Below are positions 1 through 12,000 of a stretch of DNA of 64,000 nucleotides, piece after piece. Within the stretch, counting starts at the first letter, position 1. Each line of letters opens with the position of its first letter. Origin of the DNA: JAGQPD01 sp020426865 (GTDB lineage Bacteria > Planctomycetota > Planctomycetia > Pirellulales > Pirellulaceae); assembly GCA_041399065.1 (NCBI GenBank), contig JAWKTN010000001.1, forward strand, positions 744,001 through 808,000, in the 5' to 3' direction. A program made the position numbers and the translations under genes. The notes beneath the pieces were generated by a model that did not search any database, was not told the origin of the DNA, and saw nothing but the letters and a program-made list of their open reading frames with translations.

Positions 1-2
1 TC

Positions 3-3000
3 GTCTCGCTGACCGTGGCCAACAGCAACTCGGCTCCTCGCTTTGTCCCGCTGTCCAATCAAACGGCTCGCGAAGGTGCCGAATTGCGATTCTCGGTCGT
101 TGCGGCCGATTTGGACGCCGATCCGCTAGCCTACAGCGTATCGAGCAGCCTTCCCGACGGCGCATTGTTCGTACCGGGCCGCGGCGAGTTTGTGTGGACT
201 CCGGATTTCGAGCAAGCGGGAACCTACACGATCACTTTTCTCGCCCAGGATCCCGAGGGGGCTTCCGATACAATTGACTTGGATATCACTGTCTTTGACA
301 TCAATCGACCACCGGTGCTGAACGAAAGTAATCACTTGTTTTTGTTAGGTGAAACGAAGTCGTTCACGGTCAAGGCGAGCGATCCCGATGGTACTCAGCT
401 CACCTATTCTGCCGACGATCTTCCGGAAGGCGCAACACTCGATCCCCTGTCGGGTGTTTTCTCCTGGACGCCTGGTCCGGGTCAGGCAGGTGAGTACCTC
501 GTTCGGCTCACAGCCAGCGATGGCCGCGTGGCAACGCGTCAGACCGTCGTGTTGCGCGCATCGCTGGAACAAATCCCTCCCACGGTACGAATCGAACAGA
601 CGCCCAGCTTCCCGGCCACTCCGGGACAACAGGTGATTGTCTCCGTGCAAGCCGAAGGCGTATTGGGTGGGCAATTCGATATTCAGTCCATGACGCTTTC
701 ACTCAATGGCAATCCTATTGCACTTGACGTCGTGCGGCCCGGTCTTGCCCGTGCCACCATCACGGCATCCGCACCAGGGAAGTTTGCGCTAGTAGCTACT
801 GCTACGGATACCGACGGCGTCGAGGGAACCTATGAGACCTTCTTGAAAGTCCGAGACCCCGGCGATTCCAATCCACCGCTCGTCATGCTATCCGATCACC
901 TTTCGGGTGCCGTGATCAGTGAGGAAACAGACGTCGTAGGATTGGTCGCCGATGTCAATCTTGACGCATGGGAATTGTCATTGATCGATGGACTATCAGG
1001 CACGCGAGTTTTGCTTGCCCGCGGCGACGCGCTACCGAATGCAAATTCGTCCGTCGCAGGGCTTCCCGGAACGTTGGCGAGCGTCGATCCTCATTACTTC
1101 GTCAATGGTTTTCACACGCTGGAGTTGTCTGCTACTGACATCGCCGGTCGTACAAGCCGAGTGCGACAGCTGGTCGAGTTCTCGACGAGCAGCAAGCTCG
1201 GCCAATATGCCAGGACCGACGTCGACGCCAGTGTTGTGTTCGGTGGATACACGTTCGATCTTACGCGACGCTACGACAGTCTTCAGAGCACGAACGATCT
1301 GTTTGGCAGTGCTTGGACGTGGGCGGATCGGGATGTGGCGATTCACACCAACGTCGCTTTGACCGGACACGAAGATCGAGGCATCTACGGTGCGCTCAGC
1401 GATGACACGCGATTGTATGTCACGCTTCCAGCCGGCACCCTGGCCGGACAGCGTGTTGCGTTCCAGTTTGTTCCCATTGCGGAACAAGTCGGCAACTTGA
1501 CGTTCTTCCGACCTGCGTGGCAGGCCCTGCATCCCGCCGATGGAACGGCACCCCAACACGGCTTCCAAATGGAATCCGCCGGTGGCCTTCTGACACGCGT
1601 CGGCGGAAGATACTACTCTGCGGACAACGGACTCCCCTACCATCCGCAGTCCGGACACTTCGACGGCCCAGCCTATACCCTGCACCGCACAGACGGCACG
1701 TCGTACTACATTGCCGACGATACAATTACCGAGATCGTCGCTGGCAGCGGCGATCGCCTCTTCATCAGCGACAGCTCTGTGACGCATCAGCAAACGGGCG
1801 ACAGTCTGCAAATTATCCGCGACGGACACGGTCGCGTGATACGAGTCGTCACCCCGGACCAGACGTCGGTCGTCTATCAATACGATCAAGCCGGCCAGTT
1901 GGTACTGGTAAGAAATCTCATCACTGGTGAAGGCGTACGATATGGCTATGCGGACGGTCGACTAATTTCCTTCGCAGTTGCCGGTGGTGGGGCGGGAGTT
2001 GTCGAGTACTCCGACGATGGCTCGGTTGCTGAGCTGCCAGCGACCGCGAACTTGTCTGGTGCTGTCCACTTCCAAACGGACTTGCAGAACGACACTCTCG
2101 CGGCACACGCTGTCGATCGGTATATCTTCAGCATCCGGCAAAGCGAAATTGACGCGACGACGAGTCGGATGTTGACCGTTCGTGTTGCCGTCACAGGTTC
2201 AAACGGACTTTTGCCGGCCGTTCCTGAGATCACCGGACTCCAGGCCCTATCCGTGGAACGATCCGGCAATACGATCGTCGCGTTGTACGCCGTCGAGCAG
2301 GAAGGCCAGTACTTCGTGACCGTCACCGGCGAGGGCGATTCAAGTGGCAACTTTGATTTGTCCCTAACGATCGCCGGCGACTTGAATACCGACGGCCTCG
2401 TCGATGGACAAGACAGTGAAGGCTTCGCTACCGGAGCGTTCAATAACGACATCAACGGCGATGGCAGCGAGAACGCAACGGACCGTCAGCTATTGTTCGC
2501 CAACTATGGTTTCGTTCATAACCTGGGGCCTCAAGTGCAAACGCCGTTGCCAGAGGTGCTAACGCACATCGATCTCACGACCACCATTGACCTGGCCAAC
2601 ATCGCCGCCGATCCCGACGGTGACGCGGTATTCTATCGCATCGTCTCCTCACAATTTGGCACGGCTACGCTAGGTCCCGATGGCCGCAGTGTCCGGTTTG
2701 TACCAGATTCCGGGTTCTCTGGTACAGCCCGCTTTGAAGTCATCGCCGACGACGGGTTCAACGCATCAGCCGCAGCAATTGTCGAGGTCGTTGTCAGCGA
2801 TGCCCCCCTTACCGATATCCGCTTTAGTCAACGTGAATTGCTACTGGACGTCGGCGAGAACCTTGACGTCGACATCTTCGGCGACTTCGCGGATCAACGG
2901 GATGTGCCGCTGCCGCTGGAATATGTCCAAGCACGCATCCTCGACACGACCGTGGTAACTATCGACGCAAATGGCCTGATACAAGCCCTGCAAGAGGGCG

Positions 3001-6000
3001 ATACGGCACTCGTCGCAAGCCGTGGCAACATTACGGCGGCAACATCGATCGGAGTTGGCATACCGGAGGACACTCGCGGGCAGATTGCCTTCTCGTTTGG
3101 TATCAGTGCATATCCGGACTCGGTCACGATACCGCCCAGTGGCAGCCGACAGATCGTCGTGGGACTTGGTACGCTCAACGAAATCTTCGTTTCGAACGCC
3201 GCGGATGGGACAACCTACTATGTGTCAGACGAAAGTATCGTACGCGTAACACCAGACGGGCTGATCGAAGCCGTTGCCGAAGGTTCGACGACCGTGACCG
3301 TTATCCACCGCGGTCGGGAAGATCAGGTGCTTGTCCAAGTAAAACCACCGCTCGATGCTTCCGCGGGTCCTGTGGAAGTTGGTTCAGCAGGCGCCAGTGT
3401 CGAAGGCCCGGGAGGCCAATTAATCAGTTTTGGACCAGGACAGCTTCAGGACGGAGCAATGGTCACAATTACGACAGTGGCTGAAGCTGATTTGCCGCTA
3501 CCGACTCCCCCGTCCATGACGTTTGCCGGAGCGTATGAATTGGAATTAACTGGTTCCGAAATCAACGGAGCCATGCAGGTAGCCGTTCCCGTCGATGATT
3601 CGTTTCAGGCCGGCGACGAGGTCTTCTTCTTCCAAAAGATCCAGTTCCCGAATGAATTGGGTGAGCTGATTGACTATTGGGCCGTTGTCGATTCTGGCAA
3701 GGTCGGTGACGACGGCATGGCGAGATCTACTTCGCCGCCGTTCCCCGGACTGAGCCAACGAGGCAATGTCTTGATTGCCAAAGCCGCCCAGCCATTGCGG
3801 ATCATCCGCATCGAAATGGATTGGGTCTTCAATCCCACCATGTTGTTCCTGCCGGCGTTGGGCTTTGGCGGCCTGATGCTCTGGACAGCACAGGTGATCG
3901 TCCCTGTTGGGCTGCAGGCCATGGAGCTGCAGGTGTGGCGACAATGGGGTGACATGGCTGTGCCAGAATTACAGGTGATTGATGTTGGCGCCGACACATC
4001 ACGGATTCGTGCCCGCGTTCCCGAAGCTCCGGCTGGGGTGGCGGGTGATCCCCCTGTCTTGACCGACCTTCAGTATTCGCCGGGCACGGGCGGTGGTACC
4101 CTGCGAATTGAGGGCGAGAAATTCCTCCTGGGCGGCTCGCCCGATAACGTCCAAGTCGTCTTCACGTTAGGCAACAAACGAATCGTCGTACCCGGCGATG
4201 AAGCAACGGGCGTCAGTGAAACCATGCTAGAGGTCTCGGTACCAAGTTCTGTTCTTATCGGGATGGCTGATATTACGGTCGAACGCAGTCATTCCACACC
4301 GGTCAATTCGCCAAACAACAACGGGAGCGTGGCGTCGAATTGGCTGTCCTCGCAACCTGGCCGGATCACCAACCCGGGCGGATACGGGTTCATCATGTCG
4401 GGCAGCGGAGGTGACGCTAATTATGGGCTGAAGGTGATCGACATTCAGAACATCAATGAAACGGAACCAGAACAGGTCGTCAAAGTGATCCCCGTTTCCG
4501 ATACACCCTGGCGTTCCCAGACTGTCCCGACGGCCGATCGCTCACGCGTGTACCTCACCGGCAATCAGGGAGTCTACGTCATCGATGCCGTTTCGCTGCA
4601 ACTTCACGATGTCAATCCGGACACATCGGACATTGACGTCATCACGATCCCTGGCGGTGCCATATCGCTGGCACTCGATCCAAACGAACGTTATCTCTAC
4701 GTCGCCAGCGGCGATAACATCTACATTGTCGACATTCGAGGTGGCTCGGATACTTTCCACACCATCGTCGGCACGATTTCGAATGTCGGCACGGCGTTCA
4801 GTTTGATTAGCCACATGGCGGTTAACGCCGACGGTACGAAACTCTTTGCCAGTGCACCGGCAACCACGTTTTACGGTGGCGTACAGTCCTATACGAGCGG
4901 CGGACGGGAACGTGGCAAGATCATTGTGATTAACGTCGACGATCGGGATCGCACACAGGACGGAATGCCCGGCGGCCCTCGCCGGTGGCGGCAGGTAATT
5001 GGTGAGTTGGACGGTGGCGTTGAACCGCGCGATATCAAAGCGACAACCGATCCGAACAAGATGGTGTTTGCTTCGTACCTCTCGAATTGGCGCGGATTCG
5101 GGACGATCAGCGTCACCAACAGCAATCCGGGAGGGTTTGCCGCAACGGTCAACTTCGTCCCCTTGAGGATTATGCCCCAGGGGCAGTTCTTCATTCAGAA
5201 ATATGAACTGGATGTACAAAATGTGTCCGCCGTGGTCGTCACGCCAGATCTGGCGTACGGGTTCGCGATCGACTGGTACCATGCCTTCATCTTCCCGCGT
5301 GACCTCGACCAGCTTATCCGAGACAACTTGCGCGAACGGGGTGCCAAAGTCGGCATCATCAAGGATCCGTTCGGATTGAATGGTGAACCCAAACTGCTGG
5401 GCGTCACCAGCCCGATTCCTTTGGGGTTCGGTGAAGAACTGCGAATGAGTTCCAATGGCCGCAAGTTGTATGCCAACTATCGCGGCACCGGCGACGTGCT
5501 GGTCTTCGATGTCAAAAAGTTCATCGACGAGGCAGAAACACTCAGCAACCAGACGAGTGGCCAATACCCGTTGTTGAGTCGTCAGCCGATTGATCGAGTC
5601 GTCGACACGATCAATTTGCCGGGGATCGCCGTAGGCGGTCTGCAGCGAGGCCTATCGCTGCAAGTCAACGATCCGTTGGAGTTGATTTCGCCTCAGGGAC
5701 TCTACGGTGGTGTGGGATCGGCAATCAACTTCGAATGGGAAGTCGACACGGAACTGATCGGCGACGCGGACTATGAAGTGCGTTTGTATGTCAGCACACA
5801 ACAGGAAGGCTACGGCATCTGGCCAGACGACCCTGCTCGACGACGCAACGAACCCGAACTCACCGGGATCCCCGGAATCTACGATGGCGATGAGTACGAT
5901 ACCGATCCAACTTGGACCGAAGATGACGGCAATCCCCATCGCATCTATGCCTCGGATTGGACATCCTCCTCTTCCGCATCCGGCTCCGCCGACGGGCGTG

Positions 6001-9000
6001 ACCAGTTTGTTGAAATGGTGGCTGCCGATATCAGTAAGTTGCTCACCGCCGGGAATCGGTATTATTGGGGTGTCGAGCTGAAGGTCGGTGATGCCACATT
6101 CCGGAAGACAACCAATTTTGTTGCCCAACCGGTCTCGGAACAGACCATTACTGTGTTGACCCACGGTTTTCAATTGGGAGTGTCGGTTGGTGACTCCCCC
6201 TATCAACAACCCGCGGCATTCATGGAGATGGCCGACTTGATCCGCGATGCGGCTGGGGATGGCTATGTGCTGAGCTACAACAAGAGCACGGGCCAATGGG
6301 TCGATCGAGAGAATGGGACCGATCCAGTCGCTGCGATTAACAGTGGCAAGTCCGTGGTCTTGGTGTCGGATTGGAACAAGGAATCGGACATCAGCGATTC
6401 TGGTTTCTCCGAAGCGGCCGCGGATGCCATGTTTGCGTCGTTAGCCGATTTGAATCGCCGGTCCGGCAGTGCGTTATTCGGTGCGAATCTGCACTTCATC
6501 GGTCACAGCCGCGGGACCGTCGTCAACAGTGAGATCATCCAGCGGATCGGCCGCTGGTATCCGGACGTGAATGGAATCCACATGACGACACTCGATCCGC
6601 ATGATTTCAAACAAGACTCATTGGATGTCCCGGTCGGCGACACGGTCAATTGGTTCAAGACCGTCTTTGAGGTCGGATCGGCTGTGTCGGCAGTGGTGGC
6701 CGTGGCGTTTCCGCCGTCGGCACCGGTGCTGGTGCCGGTGTCCGAACAATTGCTGGCGGCCGCCAATGCGTTGGAAAAGGCGTTGAACCTTGCCGATGCA
6801 CTGGGCATTGCGATTGACCCGATCCCGTTTGCTGATTTCCAAGATCCCGATGTCAAAGTTTGGGAGAATGTGGGATTTGCGGACAATTACTATCAGGAAC
6901 AGGGCCTCACCGGCAACGATGACTTCACGGCCACGCCCAATGGGATCTCGATTCCCGCTGCGGACCTGAACGTAAGCCTCGATGGACGCGCCGGATTTAC
7001 GCAGGACGATTTTGAAGACTTATTCTTGGGTTCGCTAATTGGCGGTGTTGGCGGGCCACACAGTCGCGTGTGGCAATGGTACGCCGGTACGATCAACGTG
7101 GGGCTCCAAGAGTTTGCCGGCAATCCGATTTTCCGCGACGTGTTAGACGAGGGAATCAGTTCGCGGGCATTCAGCCTGCCGTTGTTCGACTTCAACAATA
7201 CTCCATTCTACTGGGCACTTCCCGGTGCCAATCCGAATTCTTCGACAGATCCCAATACCGACGGTGCCATTTGGGAAGGCATAGGCAACGGCTGGTATTT
7301 CAGCGAACTTGGTGGTGGCACGGACCTTCGCCCAGGTGGCGGCTCCCGTACGCCGGTTACGTTTGACAACACCGAAGTGACGGCCCCCGCGGAGGCGGTG
7401 CCAACCGTCTTCAACGGTGACTTTGAAAACGGAACACGGCAATCCCTGTTGAATTGGATTGATGGGACGGATAAGGGCCGTTTCCCCTTATCGTATGAAC
7501 TGCCTGGCTGGTCCTTCCACGGTGGCGAGGGCTATTCCTTCGCGCCAGCACTTTCGGATGTCTTGAATGCCTCAGGGCTCGTCACGGGACCACTGGCCGA
7601 TATTGCCGGCCTGTTTGTGATCGAGACAAATCCAACGACGCTCGTCAAGGATTTCTTGAAAAAGGCGTGGGAAGCCGGTGCGGACAAGGTCCTGGATTTT
7701 GCCAAGAAGAAGTTTGCCGGAGCGCCCGATGCGCCCGACGCAAACAGTACCCAAGAGTATCGCGATTGGTATGACACCAATTGGGGCGACGGTACACTGA
7801 ATGCCAAACTGAAGACGGTTGCCGATAAAGTATTTGACTTTCTGGACGGCAAATTCAATTCACTCGTTCAAGAAGGCTTGGGGGCCATCGATTTCGCGCA
7901 GGCGATACAGATCGGTGATGATCCAAACAATCCCGCCGGCTTTTCTGGCCTGAAGGATTATATCAGCAACGCCATTGATCAGGGGACGAGCTTGTTGTTC
8001 CCGTCTGAGCAGAGCGATCACGCGTTCATCATGGGCGCCGGCGAAATTCTGCGCGACGTCGTCAACGCGAACATCCCCGAATCGTTGGAAGAGATCACCA
8101 ACGCGTTGTTCAATGCCGTCTTCCAATTCGACACCATTACGCACAATCGGTTACTGGTGCCAAACGACCTGCCGCTCCTGAGCTTCGACATCTTCACGCC
8201 CTTCATGATCACCGAGGGCGCTGCGATCGAAGTCACTGTCATGGCCGATGGCGTTCCCAACTATTCGGAAACCGTATCGCTTGATACGGGCTTCTTCTCG
8301 TCGCACACCTATTCCATCTGTGTGCCGGAAGATTTCCGCGGAAAGATGGCGACCTTGACCTTCACACACAAAGACCTGTCAGGCAGCACATTCATCAGCT
8401 TCGATCCCTCCGACCTGATCCCCGGCGTGCCCGATGATCCTGCCAATACGATCAGCCAACTCTATTTGTTGGACGATATCCGGTTTGAACAGATGTTCGA
8501 CGATCAGGTCTCGCTCACGTCCAGCATTGATGAAACAGGAACGGCAACGCTGAACGTTACGCTCGATCCGGATTTGATCACACAAGACAACGCCCTCACT
8601 ATCACATGGGGTGACGGCACTTCACAGAACGTTATCTTACCGCAGGGGACGCTCACGTATACGGATACGCACATCTACAACGACGACAATCCGACAGGTA
8701 CGCCCGCGGACATCTACAATGTCAACGTCACCGTCAACGGGTCGGCCTGCCAGTCCTACACGAAACCGCTCCAAGTCCGTAATATCGCCCCCAGTTTCAC
8801 GGTTGATAGCGTCTCCACGACGACCGTACTGGAAGGGGAAATGATCGTCATTGACGTGACGGTCACCGAAGACGCTATCGAAGACACCTTGTCGATGCTC
8901 ATCGAATGGGAACCGGGAGTAACCGAATCTTTCAATATCGACATGCAGGGCCAAACGACCAAGGCCTTCACGTTCGAGCACAGGTATGACGATGACAACC

Positions 9001-12000
9001 CGACGGCCACGCCGGAAGATGATCACGTCATCACGTTGCACTTGGAAGACGACGACACAGGATTCTTTGAAGAAGTCGTCGACGTTACGATATTCAACGT
9101 TCTGCCAGAGCTCGTCGTCACCCCACTTTCGCCGTTGACCATCAATGAGGGCGAGATGGTTCGCCTGCAAATTGATGTAATGGATCCCGGCATCGAGGAT
9201 ACCTTCACGTTGAAAGTCGATTGGGACGGCCCAGGGAGCGATCCACCGGAAGTACTGACGTTTGTCGTGGGACCGGACGAAACGTACACGGCAACGCTCG
9301 AGCATCAGTTTGACGACGATGACCCGACACAAACCGCAAGTGATCAAGTTGTCGTGACGCTGGAGTTGACCGACGATGACTTTGGCAGCTCGGTACCCTC
9401 GATTGAAGAAGTCGTCGACCTGACGGTCAATAACGTCGCCCCTACTTTTACATTGACGCCGCTCGGCGGCACAGCGATTGACGAAGGTGACATGGTCGAA
9501 TTCGAGTTGACGATCACTGACCCGGGGATCAAGGACAGCTTCGACATTGAGGTCGACTGGCAGGACGGCACGACGACGTCGTATAGCATTCCTGCTGACG
9601 ACCAGAGCACTCATTCCATTACGATCGGACATCTGTATGTCGACGATGATCCAACGGGAACAGCGTCCGACACACAACCGATTACGGTTCGCGTTGAGGA
9701 CGATGACCTTGGGACAGCGACCGATTCGGTGAGTGTCACTGTCAACAACATTCCGCCCGAAGCAATTGCGCAGGGCCCCTACACGTCCATGGTAGGTACA
9801 CCGTTTACGGCACTTGCCGCGTACGCCGACGAGGGTGTCGCGGATACTCACACCCACAATTGGACATTCACACATGTACCCACATCGTTCTCCTTCGCAA
9901 TGACGGGCGAGGCGGTCACCGCGGTTTTCAATTCACTGGGAACGTGGACGGCCACCTACGCAGTCACCGATGATGACACCGGTAGCGATTCGATCTCGTT
10001 TGATATCGAGGTCGTGGGCAATATCGTTGTGAGCACGACCCCACTGTTTCCGGCAGGATTGTCGGAAGGTGATACGATTGACATCAGCGTCAGCGTCGCT
10101 CCGTCGCTGCCGACCGATCGCTTCCGAGTTGAAATCGACTGGGGTGACGGTACGACGAGCACGCATACTCAGTCGGGTAGCAGCCGCACGTACACGCACG
10201 CATTGGTCGATGACGAACCAACAGGTACGCCTGTCGATTCCGGACGCACAATCTCGGCGCGGGCGTATCAATATGGACAACTCCGTGGCACTTCGACGGA
10301 GGTCTATAACGTTCAAAACGTCGCCCCCACCATCAACGCAATTCTCGACGATGGCACCTTAACAGCGGGGTCACCGGAGGTGCTGACCGTCGATTTTACC
10401 GATCCCGGTAGCGCGGACACACACACGTTTACTTGGGACTTCAATGACGGCTCGTCGCCGGTTGTCACACATGTGCCGTCAGTCGCGCACATCTTTAAGG
10501 CGGGTACGTACAACGTTCAAGTAACAGTGGAGGATGATGACACAGGTACCGACACGTTTACCCGTTCGGGCGTAACCGTAAGCCCTCTTCTAGTCAGCCC
10601 TACCGCTCCCCGCAAAACGGGACAAGGCAACTTGGCCTTGACCGCAACACAGGCTGCGAACCTGATGCCACAGGCCATTGCATTGTGGGCGGCTACGGGC
10701 TTGCCTGTCGGCGACTATCCGCTCGCGAGTCTCTCGATCGTTGTCGATGACCTCTCATCGAGTGAAACGGGAGTGCTGGCTTGGTACAGCAACGGAACGA
10801 TGACGATTGACGATGATGCGGCAGGATATGGCTGGTTCATCGATACGACGCCGGCCAATGCGACAGAATTTCCCTTGCGGCTATCCGATCAACTATGGCG
10901 AGCGCACTATGAGAGCCCGGCGTACGGAAACGTTGATCTGCTGACGGTGCTCACGCACGAACTCGGGCACGTGTTTGAATTGGTCGACCTGCCAACCGAT
11001 CACGGAATTCTTTCGCTGATGGGTGACACGCTCGGCACCGGGGAACGACGTTTTCCCGCTGAACACGATTGGCGACCAGGTGCCGTTGCCGAACCACTGC
11101 CGATCGGTCCCCTCAACGGTACGTTCGGCCAAAGTGATCCGCATCATCCCGACTTCGGCTGGCATACCATCGGCAATGCGGCAGTAGACGAAGGCCGAGG
11201 CGTGCTCACCGAGCAAGGGAGTTTTAACGCGGAGTTCGCGCAGTCGTTCATCGTTCCCGCCGACGCTACGGAGTTGAGATTCACCGTCATATCGGCGACG
11301 TTAGGCAAAACAGCTTTGAATCCCGGCGATGCCTTTGAGGTGGCACTGCTCGACGCAGAAACCATGGCCCCCCTCTCGTCAATCGTCGATCAACTCGATC
11401 GGTCCGATGCGCTAATCAACCTGCAATACGATGGCACGGTGTTTTATAGCGATCTCGTCAGCAGCCTGGGGTTGCCAGAATCCGGACAATCGATCGATCC
11501 TACCTCGTCACGAACCTTTAGCATCGACTTGAGCAACGTTCCGTCCGGCGATAAGGTGACGCTCTATTTTGATCTGCTCGGTTTTGGCGACGAGGATGCA
11601 CAAGTCATCATCGACGACATTGAGCTGATTCGGGAAGGCGCAGCGGCGGGCGTGATAGCACACCACATCTTCTATAACAACTCGTGGTATGACGGTCGCA
11701 ACCCCAACGCCAACGAATCAGACGATCAAGCGATCGCACCAGACAAGACGCCCTTGTTGCCGGGCAATGTTGCCACGTTCGCCAACTATACGAGCTACTA
11801 CCACGGGATCAACGGAATCATGATCGACGTGGCCGACCTTGCCGATCCGTCCGGTCTGTCGGTGGAAGACTTCACGTTCCGCGTCGGCAACGACGGTGAC
11901 CCGACCGCATGGGCCGATGCCCCAACGCCATCACAAATCGTCGTACGTAGCGGCGCTGGGGAGAACGGTTCGGATCGCATCACCGTTGTCTGGCCGGACA

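Noticed and set aside
4542..5564. 340-codon open frame on the minus strand
   Set aside because: Antisense shadow of the beta-propeller region of the giant protein, with no start signal and no family features.
8637..9875. 412-codon open frame on the minus strand
   Set aside because: It is antisense to the PKD-repeat region of the giant protein. The repeated GAC/GAT codons keep the opposite frame open, and the translation has no recognisable domain.
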